From assembly GCA_001799285.1 (NCBI GenBank), contig MGTD01000065.1:42549-106548 (forward strand): a DNA stretch of 64,000 nt, written 5' to 3'. The stretch comes from Deltaproteobacteria bacterium RIFOXYD12_FULL_56_24. Lineage in GTDB: Bacteria > Desulfobacterota > Desulfobulbia > Desulfobulbales > Desulfurivibrionaceae. Shown here in pieces: positions 56,708 to 64,000 of the stretch. The position numbers and the translations under genes were made by a program. Below the pieces are notes generated by a model that worked only from the letters and a program-made list of their open reading frames with translations, had not been told where the DNA came from and did not search any database. Every line of letters begins with the position of its first letter. Position 1 is the stretch's first letter.

Positions 56708-58489
56708 ATGCCCTTGATATCATCAAAAAAACACCTGCTGCTGTTTCTAGCTTTTCTCGTTCTGGGATCAGCCATGCAGTTCTTTCACTCCCTTGACTGG
56801 GTTGACCGCAAAATACTTGACCAGCAATTCGCCCTGCTACGCAAACACCGTCCACAGCCGCTCGCTAATGACGTAGTAATCGTCGGCATTGACGAAAAAA
56901 CCTTCGCGACCTTTAAAGAACCATTTGCCCTTTGGCACCCGCATCTTGGCAAATTCCTGCGCGCCATGGCCTTAGCCAGACCATCCACCTTAGGGCTGGA
57001 CATTGTTTTACCCAAACATTCCTACCATTTTCTACTTCCTCAATATGACCAATCTCTCTTGCTGGGGCTGATAGCGATAAAACCGGTGGCCCCGGTTTTT
57101 CTGGCTCAGAATATGGATCCGGAGGGGAATTTAAACCAGATTTTCGCGCCCTATATCTCGATTGCGGGAAAAGACAGTCTTGCTTCGGTTATGGTATGTC
57201 TCGACGAAGATGGCGCCGCCCGCCGCCTTGACCATTCTTCCTGCCCCCAGCTTGAGCAATTTCCCACCATGTCCGGCAAAATGGCGCACCAGATTGGCAT
57301 CCAGCGCAAACAGACTGGCCTGATTGATTTCTCTGTTGGCGCACCATTTTCTTATGTACCTTTTATCGAGGTCCTGGAGTGGTTTGATCAGCACAACGAA
57401 CAGCAGCTTACCGCTCTTTTTCGTAACAAACCGGTGCTGCTCGGGGTTATCCTGCCCTATGAGGACCGCTTGACCATGCCGGTTGCCCTCCTGCGGGATG
57501 AACCGGCAGCCCGTGCAGTTCCTGGCGTGCTCCTCCACGCCCAAGCACTGCGTTCCCTTATGGCCCAAGGCATGATCCTCCCTTTCCCTCAATACTATCT
57601 TGTTTGCCTGGCAGGCTGCGCCGCCCTGTTCTGGTTTGGCGGCAACGGCCTTAAAAAAGGCTCGGCATTCGCCATCTTTCCCTTTGTCATGCTGGGCTTT
57701 TCTTTTTGGCTTCTCGGCAAGGGCCTGCATTTCCCGGTTGCCGGCATTATTGGAAGCGGCGCCCTTGCTTTTACAAGCCGGCTTAGCCTGGATGCCATTT
57801 TGCAGATCAGGGAAAAGCGTTTCCTCCGCGATACTTTTTCCAGCTATGTAAGCCCACATATTCTCAAGGAGATCGTAGCCGGCCGTTTATCCCAGAACCT
57901 TGGCGGCACACGCCGCAAAGTCTGCGTGCTGTTCTCCGATATCCGCAATTTCACCACCCGCAGCGAAGGACTGCCCCCGGAAGATCTCATTAGTCTGCTC
58001 AACGAATACTTCACGGAAATGACCCAGGCGATACACAATCACGAAGGTACGGTGGATAAATTTATCGGGGATGGCATGATGGCTTTTTTCGGTGCTCCCA
58101 ATGATCTTGACTTCCCGGAGACAAACGCCATCCAGGCAGCGCAGGAGATGCTGACCCGCCTGCAACTGGTAAACGCCAGCCTGCAGTCCCGCGGCATAGA
58201 GCCTATCGACATCGGCATTGGTTTGCATGCCGGGGACGTGATAATCGGCCATGTTGGCTCAGCCAGTCGCCACGAGTACACCGCCATCGGGGATGTCGTC
58301 AATACCGCATCCCGACTTGAAGGACTGACAAAAGAATTAAAATATCCCATCATTTGTTCCGCTCAGGTGGCAAAGGTGGTAAAATATAAACATGGTTTAA
58401 CAGATCTTGGTGAGCACGCCGTAAAAGGGCATTCAGCAGTTCATGTGTATGGCTGTAATCCAGCCGCCAACATAGAAGGAGGTTTGTAA
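56708..58489 (+). CDS. CHASE2-domain class III adenylate/guanylate cyclase
   Basis: A 593-residue membrane cyclase. Helix 1 (LLLFLAFLVLGSAMQFF) precedes an extracytoplasmic CHASE2 domain (about residues 30-300; NDVVIVGIDEKTFATF, LGLDIVLP). Three further helices (about 300-375) lead to the cyclase domain: metal-binding Asp residues in VLFSDIRNFTTRSEG and KFIGDGMMAFFGAP, the transition-state region in YTAIGDVVNTASRLEG. All catalytic residues appear present. It should make cAMP (or cGMP) in response to an external or envelope signal. Its stop overlaps the FecR-like gene by 1 nt. ATG 56708 is preferred over a TTG at 56675 that overlaps a hairpin. Confidence 0.9.
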   Translation: MPLISSKKHLLLFLAFLVLGSAMQFFHSLDWVDRKILDQQFALLRKHRPQPLANDVVIVGIDEKTFATFKEPFALWHPHLGKFLRAMALARPSTLGLDIVLPKHSYHFLLPQYDQSLLLGLIAIKPVAPVFLAQNMDPEGNLNQIFAPYISIAGKDSLASVMVCLDEDGAARRLDHSSCPQLEQFPTMSGKMAHQIGIQRKQTGLIDFSVGAPFSYVPFIEVLEWFDQHNEQQLTALFRNKPVLLGVILPYEDRLTMPVALLRDEPAARAVPGVLLHAQALRSLMAQGMILPFPQYYLVCLAGCAALFWFGGNGLKKGSAFAIFPFVMLGFSFWLLGKGLHFPVAGIIGSGALAFTSRLSLDAILQIREKRFLRDTFSSYVSPHILKEIVAGRLSQNLGGTRRKVCVLFSDIRNFTTRSEGLPPEDLISLLNEYFTEMTQAIHNHEGTVDKFIGDGMMAFFGAPNDLDFPETNAIQAAQEMLTRLQLVNASLQSRGIEPIDIGIGLHAGDVIIGHVGSASRHEYTAIGDVVNTASRLEGLTKELKYPIICSAQVAKVVKYKHGLTDLGEHAVKGHSAVHVYGCNPAANIEGGL

Positions 58490-59379
58490 TGTTTAAAAAT
58501 CACCTGTTAAAATCTCTGCCCGGCCGAAAAGATTTCTGGAGCCTATTGCTGCTTCTTACCTTTATCCCTGGCCTCGCCATGGCAGCCGAACCCGTCGCCA
58601 TGGTTACCGATGTAAAAGGGGCGGCCCGTTTAAAACAAAACTCGCAGACTAAATCGCTTGCCGTGCTGACCTATCTTGCCCCAGATTCGGAAATCGAACT
58701 GGACAAGGGGGCACATGTCGTGATGACCTATTTTTCCCAGTCTGCCGAATACACCTTCAAAGGCCCCGCGCACATTGCAATCCAGACGGACAGCGCCAAG
58801 GCAATTACCGGTACGGGAGAACTGCGAAAACTGGCTAATGAAAAAAGCGCCCCGGTAAAAAAATTCATCCAAACCGCAAGAGTAACCCAGGCAACCATTG
58901 CCATGCGCAGCCTGCCTACCATTAAACCACACCTGCAATCTCCACTGGACAGCAAGATCAGCAGCGTCACTCCGACCTTTAGATGGAAGGCCATTGAAGA
59001 CACGGCCAAATACCAGCTGACCCTGACGAACAGTATAGACGCAGCACCCTATGATGTCTCAGTCGAGACGAACAGTTGGCAAGTTCCAGGAGCCAGCGCT
59101 CTTAAGCGTGGCATACCTTATTCCTGGAAAGTGACCGCCATTATGAAATCGGGCGAGAGTTACTCATCAAATAAGAGCAGTTTTACCATAGCGCACGAGA
59201 ATGAGATCAAGAGCATAGAAGCTAGACGTCCTGCTGCTGACGCCTCTTTTTCAGACAGGGTCGTATATGCTGTGTACCTTGAAACCGAGGGCTTTTATGA
59301 CGCAGCTCGAGGGCAATGGCAAGAGCTTAGCAAGGAACGGCCCGATGATGCCAACCTGCGAAAACGTGGAAGACCGTAA
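58489..59379 (+). CDS. FecR-domain periplasmic protein
   Basis: A 296-residue exported protein (signal peptide near SLLLLLTFIPGLAMAAEP). Residues about 35-120 form a FecR-like domain (MVTDVKGAARLKQNSQTKSL, LDKGAHVVMTYFSQS). A fibronectin-like segment follows (TPTFRWKAIEDTAKYQLTLT), and the end (YAVYLETEGFYDAARGQWQE) resembles a TPR helix pair. Such proteins are encoded next to CHASE2 cyclases and probably bind their sensor domain or a ligand for it. Its ATG overlaps the cyclase stop by 1 nt (TAATG), with GGAGG 5-6 nt upstream. Confidence 0.85.
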   Translation: MFKNHLLKSLPGRKDFWSLLLLLTFIPGLAMAAEPVAMVTDVKGAARLKQNSQTKSLAVLTYLAPDSEIELDKGAHVVMTYFSQSAEYTFKGPAHIAIQTDSAKAITGTGELRKLANEKSAPVKKFIQTARVTQATIAMRSLPTIKPHLQSPLDSKISSVTPTFRWKAIEDTAKYQLTLTNSIDAAPYDVSVETNSWQVPGASALKRGIPYSWKVTAIMKSGESYSSNKSSFTIAHENEIKSIEARRPAADASFSDRVVYAVYLETEGFYDAARGQWQELSKERPDDANLRKRGRP

Positions 59380-59462
59380 ACATGTTGAAGAAAACGGGAA
59401 ATACGGGAAGTCCCTAATTTTCATTCCATGCATAAAACATTGAACATTTGCATGAAAACACC

Positions 59463-59665
59463 ATGGAAATGACCGCTGTATTGATTCCCGCTCCCAAAGG
59501 TGGATTTCCTTGAATCCGGAAACCGGATCAAGCTCACAGGGAGACACAGTTGAAGAAGCTGTTGCCAATTTGCGTGAGACAACCGAACTCTATTTAGAAT
59601 AATTTCCACTCTCACAGACAGGCCGCCCATTTCTGACAACCTTCGAAGTTACGACACAGGCCTAA
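59463..59665 (+). pseudogene. Decayed HicB antitoxin
   Basis: MEMTAVLIPAPKGGF begins like HicB but meets a stop; in another frame LNPETGSSSQGDTVEEAVAN then LRETTELYLE completes the HicB core. A TAA then separates FPLSQTGRPFLTTFEV. One frameshift and one nonsense codon make it inactive. Confidence 0.72.
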
Positions 59666-59666
59666 C

Positions 59667-59745
59667 TTGCCCATTGTTTTCGGTGCCGCTGTCGTGCGTT
59701 TCTTGCAAAGGCTTGGCTTTGTCGTTGAACTCAAGACCGGGAGAC
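59667..59745 (+). pseudogene. HicA toxin remnant
   Basis: PIVFGAAVVRFLQRLGFVVE matches the first helix and strand of HicA (GREVVRFLQKLGF), but the His-bearing RNA-binding part is lost and the frame runs into repeat DNA. It follows the HicB remnant directly, the normal order for some hicBA pairs. Confidence 0.55.
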
Positions 59746-59790
59746 TTTGTCTGGCCTGCTCAAGCAAGACATTCGGCAAGAAATATGCTC

Positions 59791-59819
59791 AAAAACTTGC
59801 ATTTCAAGACCTGGCCCCA
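59791..59819. repeat. CATTTCAAGACCTGG repeat, copy 1
   Basis: The 29-bp string starting AAAAACTTGCATTTCAAG recurs inverted at 62164-62192 with 28 of 29 matching positions. It interrupts the HicA remnant. Confidence 0.7.
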
Positions 59820-59865
59820 TGCTTGCTCCTAAACAGGGGTTGTCCGCCCTGCACATCATCAGCCC

Positions 59866-61452
59866 TTAAAAATTTTCAAATTCTTCGTCGTCAAAGGGTA
59901 TCACCTCTTTCGGCGCGCTCTTTTTTTGGTGGGAGATGGCGCGGGGCTGTTCACTTTTTTTCTGAAATTGTGGCGATCGTTTTGTCGCTGTTTTTCCTGG
60001 CAGTGGAGTGCTGCCTGATCCACCGGTGATCATGGCCTGCAGCTCGCGAACATGGCCGAGCAGGGTGTTGCTTTCGGCAAAGAGCTCCTCCGAGGCGGAG
60101 GCGGATTCTTCGGCGGTGGCGGCATTGCTCTGCACCACGGTGTCCATTTCCTGCAGTGCGGTGTTGACCTGGCCCACACCATCGGTCTGCTCTCTTGCCG
60201 CAGTGGAGATCTCGTTTATCAGCACTGAAACCTTGCCGGTGCCTGCGGAGACCTTGTTGAATTCATCATTGGTTTTGTCAACGAGCACGGAACCATCCTG
60301 CACCTTGCTCACCGTTTGTTCGATCAGGACAGAGGTTTCCCGGGCCGCCTCCGCTGCCCGCATTGCCAGGCTGCGCACCTCGTTGGCCACCACAGCAAAA
60401 CCCGCTCCGGCTTCCCCGGCGCGGGCGGCTTCCACTGCGGCATTCAGGGCGAGCAGATTGGTCTGGAAGGAGATTTCATCAATGGTCTTGATGATTTTTG
60501 AGGTTTTCTCGCTGGCTGCGGAGATCTCTCCCATGGCGGTGATAAGCTGCTGCATGGAAACAGCGGCCTGGCTAGCGACTTTGTTTACCTCCGCCATGAC
60601 CGTATTGGCCTGTTGGGCGTTGTCCGAGCTTTGCCGGGTCATGGAGGCAATTTCCTCCATGGAGGCGGAGGTTTCCTCAAGGGCGGCCGCCTGTTCGGTG
60701 GCGCCTTCGGCCAAAAGCTGGCCTGCACCGGCAACCTCACCGGCCGCGGCGGAGATATGGTTGGTGCCTGCGGTCAGGCCGTTGATCGTCTTTTTGAGGG
60801 GGCCGGTTATGCCGCGGGTGATGACTACGGCCAGGGTGCAGCCGCCGACGAAGATGCCGACGGCGATGAAGATGATCATGGTCTGAAGCGCATTGCCTTC
60901 TTTGAAGGCATTGTTGGCGACCTTCTCACCCTCCGTGGTATTGAGTTTGTCAAATTCGGAGATGGCATCATGGATCTTGCCGGTCACCGCCTCCTGAGCG
61001 TCCGCCTTTTCCCCGACCAGGGCAGAGTTGTCCGCCTGGGCTGCGTCCATCATCTCCCAGGCTGTCGGGGCCAGCTTGTCGTGCAATTGGACGATGGTGT
61101 CGATTTTGTCTAGCCAGCCGGCCTGAACCAGTTCGTCATCGGCCTGGATAGTTACCCTGGCGCGGGTAATGATTTCATCCACTGCTTTGTCCAGGCTGTC
61201 AAACCGCTCCCGGTAGACGGGGTCTTTATGGATGACAAAACTTTCGGCCGCGAGTTCCTGGCTGCTGACCTGCAGGGCCAGTTCTCCGCCGATATAGGCC
61301 AAGGGCAGGTGGGTTTTTTTCAGGTCTTCAACGGAAGTTACCATCGTTGAGGACTTGAAAACGGCTACACTGGTTCCAATGGAGGAAAGAACAATCAGGA
61401 AACCAAAGCCTGTCGCTAATTTTTTTGCCAGAGAGATCTTCGTGAAATTCAT
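59866..61452 (-). CDS. Methyl-accepting chemotaxis protein
   Basis: A 528-residue receptor. Helix 1 ([20 protein letters not shown]) and helix 2 ([20 protein letters not shown], about 190-212) enclose a four-helix-bundle-type periplasmic domain of about 150 residues. No HAMP of normal form is clear beyond [14 protein letters not shown]. The signalling tip is [20 protein letters not shown] with [20 protein letters not shown]. Methylation helices contain [19 protein letters not shown]. The C-terminal tail is basic, Ser/Lys-rich and ends DDEEFENF, a typical acidic-aromatic tail in this phylum. No che genes are adjacent. Confidence 0.93.
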   Translation of the reverse strand: MNFTKISLAKKLATGFGFLIVLSSIGTSVAVFKSSTMVTSVEDLKKTHLPLAYIGGELALQVSSQELAAESFVIHKDPVYRERFDSLDKAVDEIITRARVTIQADDELVQAGWLDKIDTIVQLHDKLAPTAWEMMDAAQADNSALVGEKADAQEAVTGKIHDAISEFDKLNTTEGEKVANNAFKEGNALQTMIIFIAVGIFVGGCTLAVVITRGITGPLKKTINGLTAGTNHISAAAGEVAGAGQLLAEGATEQAAALEETSASMEEIASMTRQSSDNAQQANTVMAEVNKVASQAAVSMQQLITAMGEISAASEKTSKIIKTIDEISFQTNLLALNAAVEAARAGEAGAGFAVVANEVRSLAMRAAEAARETSVLIEQTVSKVQDGSVLVDKTNDEFNKVSAGTGKVSVLINEISTAAREQTDGVGQVNTALQEMDTVVQSNAATAEESASASEELFAESNTLLGHVRELQAMITGGSGSTPLPGKTATKRSPQFQKKSEQPRAISHQKKSAPKEVIPFDDEEFENF

Positions 61453-61733
61453 AGTGCACTCCCAACGTGGGTTGACAAGGTATCTGTTGCCTGCCTGTTA
61501 AGGAAAAGGCAGAGACAGTGTCAGCTTACAAGATATTATTTAACTTTTTACCTATATAGTAATTATAACTATTTTGCACCAACCTTTTGCCAAAAATGAA
61601 ATGTCCGGCTGAAAAGTAAAACCCTCCCTTGGTTAGGGAAAATGATCTGTGTTTATTCAGGTAGGAAGGGTAAGGGGGGCTCCAGGTGTCCACTTCGGTG
61701 ATTTTCCCGCTGCGGTGGATCGGAAGCATATAG

Positions 61734-61775
61734 GAAATTTTGTTATTTGATTACATAGAAAGTCAAAATGTTAAG
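61734..61775 (+). repeat. 42-bp inverted repeat, left arm
   Basis: The arm starts GAAATTTTGTTATTTGATTA and ends GTCAAAATGTTAAG. It matches the reverse complement of 63061-63102 at 40 of 42 positions. The pair frames 1.37 kb that includes the GNAT gene. Confidence 0.85.
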
Positions 61776-62163
61776 CTTGCCCCCATTAGCTCCTTCGCTG
61801 TTTTTTGCTTGGCCTAACATAAAATGTTTTACAAGCGCAGGCTATTTCTTTACACCTTTTGCATGCTTCATTTTGGAGTTTGGGAGGATTTCAAGAGAGA
61901 GCGAACTGGTAAAAACCCATCCCAATAGTAGTCATGAGCAGGACCACCGCAAAGCCACAACCAATTTTCTTGCCTATTGTTGCCTATCGTTTGGTCATTT
62001 GTCTCCCCCGTGTATATGGGTAATTATGGGAAAATTTGTCTGCATCATAGCTATATAAATAACAGCATATAAAAAAACGCGAAGGAGAGTCAATCTTTGT
62101 TTGCAGGGACGAATTACCCCGAATTGCCTCCAAAAGGATGTACCCGAACGCTACGGAGCGCAG

Positions 62164-62192
62164 TGGGACCAGGTCTTGAAATGCAAGTTTTT
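62164..62192. repeat. CATTTCAAGACCTGG repeat, copy 2 (inverted)
   Basis: Reverse complement of 59791-59819 with one mismatch. Confidence 0.7.
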
Positions 62193-62598
62193 TACGCAGA
62201 TTTCTTGGCGACGACAACAGAAGACCGGGACGTCCCCAAGTTTCTCTCAACACAGGCCGAAATTCGGGACGGAGCCCGATTTCTAATGGTGGCTTTATGA
62301 AAGTAATCAAAAAATATCGGGCTACGTCCCCATTTTCGCAAGCTTTGCGTAATCAGCAGGAAAAAGCTGAAACAGTTTGACAATAAAGCGGATTCTGGCA
62401 AAATAATGGAGCCTGACGACAGGAGCAGACAAGAAAGCGGCTGGAAACAGAACAAATAACCCGGGAAACCAAATCGGGAGCGGCGGAAAAATTAAGTCGC
62501 CCTCATTCGGCAAACCATTTAAAATCGAGTTTTCCTACAGGCTCGTTGGGCATCATACTTGGCCCGTTACACGATGTAGACAATGGAATTGATGTCGA

Positions 62599-62994
62599 AT
62601 GATTGAGTACCGCGAAAACCAGCCTCTTGAGCCTGTCGAAATTGCTCGCGTCTTCGAGGCATCGGGCATTAGCAGACCGACGAAAGATATTCCTCGCATT
62701 GCGCAAATGTTTGCGAATGCAAACGTTGTCATTTCAGCATGGGACGGAGCCTGCTTAATTGGCGTAAGTCGGGCGTTGACGGACTACAGCTATTGCTGTT
62801 ACCTCTCCGATCTTGCAGTTGATGTCACCTATCAGAAGCATGGCATCGGCCGGGAGTTAATTCGACGCACACAGTCCATTATTGGAGAAGAGGTTTCCCT
62901 TATCCTTATGTCTGCGCCCGGGGCGATGGCTTATTACCCCAAGGTTGGCTTTGTGTTGGCGGACAACGCTTATGTCATTCGCCGGGAGCGTTAA
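62599..62994 (+). CDS. GNAT-family N-acetyltransferase
   Basis: A 131-residue acetyl-CoA-dependent acetyltransferase. LSDLAVDVTYQKHGIGRELI (about residues 69-88) is motif A, with the V-x-x-x-Q-x-x-G-I-G-R pyrophosphate loop. MAYYPKVGFVLADNAYVIRR near the end is the usual GNAT closing strand. The substrate is unknown. The gene is lower in GC than the window average and lies in a repeat-framed block with no other intact gene, consistent with a mobile single-gene cassette. Confidence 0.88.
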   Translation: MIEYRENQPLEPVEIARVFEASGISRPTKDIPRIAQMFANANVVISAWDGACLIGVSRALTDYSYCCYLSDLAVDVTYQKHGIGRELIRRTQSIIGEEVSLILMSAPGAMAYYPKVGFVLADNAYVIRRER

Positions 62995-63060
62995 TGATGC
63001 CAACTCTTCGTTCGAGACGACCTACGCAAAAGGCCGCGCAGGAAAAAGAAAAGGATCAGA

Positions 63061-63102
63061 CTTGACATTTTGACTTTCTACGTAATCAAATAACAAAATT
63101 TC
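63061..63102 (-). repeat. 42-bp inverted repeat, right arm
   Basis: Partner of 61734-61775 (40 of 42 matches). It lies 66 bp after the GNAT stop codon. Confidence 0.85.
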
Positions 63103-63130
63103 AAGCCTGCTCCTGTTGGGGCATTCGGGA

Positions 63131-63175
63131 CAGACCGCGGTTTATTGTAGTTTCAAGCAAAACAACCGTGGTCTG
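63131..63175. repeat. Hairpin between the right arm and the IS
   Basis: CAGACCGCGGTT and AACCGTGGTCTG pair at 11 of 12 positions around a 21-nt loop. It could be a terminator or another REP-like unit; no T-run follows. Confidence 0.5.
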
Positions 63176-63264
63176 CCCTTTAATAGTCGATAGAATCGTA
63201 TCCGTTTTTCTTCCCAAAGTTTCCAGGAGAAAGAAAAAATGCCTGACGATAGAGCGGCGTGCGA

Positions 63265-64000
63265 GGGTATAAAATAGTTTGTGTAAATGGCCATTCAGGG
63301 GTACTTCGAGACCCCACTCTAAACAGGAGATCATATGGCCATTGAAAAAGAACTGCTGGACCGTCTACTTGTCGACTACAATTACACGAAGCCCGAAGAT
63401 CTAATCGGGGAAAATGGGCTGCTCAAGCAGCTCACCAAAGCCCTCTTTGAAAGGGCACTACAGGCGGAGATGACAGCCCACCTGGGGCACGAAAAAAATG
63501 GGGCGATTACCAGCCAGGGCGGCAATGCCCGCAATGGCAAATCGGCCAAGACTATTAAGGGCGAGTTCGGCAAGCTGCCGATTGAGATCCCACGTGACCG
63601 CGATAGCAGTTTCGAGCCTGTGATCATTCCCAAGGGGCAAACTCGATTCGCCAGCTTTAATGATAAAGTCATCTCTCTCTACTCACGAGGGATGACCACC
63701 AGAGAGATTCAGGGACACTTGGAGGATATTTATGGAGTCGATGTTTCTCCCACCCTGATTTCAACGGTCACCGATGCCGTTGCTGACGAGGTTAAAATCT
63801 GGCAGAATCGCCCGCTGGATGCAGTTTATCCCATAGTTTACATGGATGCCATCAGGGTTAAGGCCCGCAACAATGGTCATGTTATCAACAAAGCAGTTTA
63901 TCTGGTTATCGGCATCACCATGGATGGCGTCAAGGAGGTCCTTGGAATGTGGGTTGCCGAAAACGAGGGCGCCAAGTTCTGGTTGCAGGTCGTGACTGAG
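63265..64000 (+). mobile_element. IS256-family insertion sequence (left part)
   Basis: The element's left end is probably near GGGTATAAAATAGTTTGTGT (63265-63284), which looks like an IS256-type terminal repeat upstream of the transposase gene. The right end lies beyond the window, so target duplication cannot be checked. Confidence 0.7.
63335..64000 (+). CDS. IS256-family transposase (Mutator type), partial
   Basis: The gene begins at ATG 63335 (AGGAGA 5 nt upstream) and continues past the right edge after 222 codons. LLKQLTKALFERALQAEMTA then HLGHEK is the Mutator/IS256 N-terminal block; TIKGEFGKLPIEIPRDRDSS is the conserved strand region; VISLYSRGMTTREIQGHLED is the helix-turn-helix; and YMDAIRVKARNNGHVINKAV contains the first catalytic Asp of the DDE triad. 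No disruption is seen, so the copy may be intact. Confidence 0.95.
   Translation, partial: MAIEKELLDRLLVDYNYTKPEDLIGENGLLKQLTKALFERALQAEMTAHLGHEKNGAITSQGGNARNGKSAKTIKGEFGKLPIEIPRDRDSSFEPVIIPKGQTRFASFNDKVISLYSRGMTTREIQGHLEDIYGVDVSPTLISTVTDAVADEVKIWQNRPLDAVYPIVYMDAIRVKARNNGHVINKAVYLVIGITMDGVKEVLGMWVAENEGAKFWLQVVTE

Larger units (their letters stand above)
61453..62598. other. Long gap with repeats only
   Basis: About 1.1 kb without a supported gene. It holds an AT-rich probable promoter for the chemoreceptor (61520-61620), the left arm of a 42-bp inverted repeat (61734), the inverted CATTTCAAGACCTGG copy (62164) and a CGGGACGGAGCCCGAT/ATCGGGCTACGTCCC pair (62263-62331). Base composition is lower in GC than the main part of the window. 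Confidence 0.5.

Noticed and set aside
1..64000. CRISPR arrays, rRNA genes, prophage
   Set aside because: No regularly spaced direct repeats, no rRNA sequence and no phage structural genes were seen.

Overview
The window looks like chromosome of a sulfur-metabolising Desulfobacterota (Desulfobulbales-like) bacterium. The grounds are a GC-rich (roughly 58 percent) sequence, a compact assimilatory-type siroheme reductase, DsrE, SQR and YeeE sulfur genes, three genes with in-frame UGA typical of selenoprotein-rich sulfate reducers, many two-component and cyclic-nucleotide proteins, and dense intergenic palindromes. This taxonomic reading is inference; no rRNA is present. The only RNA gene seen is tRNA-Cys at 52092.

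Layout. 1-7560: lytic transglycosylase (partial), M32 carboxypeptidase, TauE/SafE exporter, small sulfite reductase, an unknown gene, speA. 8079-11879: a diguanylate cyclase, a remnant of a REP-associated (Y1-type) transposase, a histidine kinase. 12627-16322: AbrB/VapC pair, radical SAM protein, a CDP-archaeol-synthase/metallophosphoesterase fusion and a [2Fe-2S] ferredoxin, tightly packed. 16469-27436: hybrid kinase, ferredoxin, dgkA, tRNA methyltransferase-like, DUF1015, queD-queE, hemerythrin, aspartate racemase-like, CaCA antiporter.

28027-38560 is the most unusual part. An ArsR repressor is followed by three consecutive genes each interrupted by one in-frame UGA and each with a stem-loop carrying GGU in its apical loop just downstream, so they read best as selenoproteins: an unknown helical protein, a thioredoxin-like protein and a DsrE protein whose redox cysteine is replaced. 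Next come a second DsrE-type protein, an SQR-like flavoprotein, and, behind a second copy of the ArsR operator half-site, a secreted protein, a periplasmic rhodanese, a YeeE/TsuA sulfur transporter, an RND exporter, a LolA-like protein and an outer-membrane barrel. Together they suggest a thiol/persulfide or polysulfide uptake, relay and export system.

38561-56296: MscL-tail and IS110 remnants, two glgC paralogues, a DHH phosphoesterase, a RACo-like ASKHA protein, lptFG, an uncharacterised ASKHA cassette, a radical SAM protein, rnc, tRNA-Cys, a cupredoxin and its membrane neighbour, cobS and cobT. 56583-64000: CHASE2 cyclase with FecR protein, decayed hicBA, a chemoreceptor, a GNAT acetyltransferase framed by a 42-bp inverted repeat, and the start of an IS256-family element.

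Throughout, at least ten copies or part-copies of a GTAAC-ended palindromic repeat (about 50-165 bp) occupy the gaps. Four of them supply the TAA stop codon of the adjacent gene and one sits 4 bp before the lptF start. Several smaller repeat families accompany them. All coordinates come from reading the sequence; no database search was possible.
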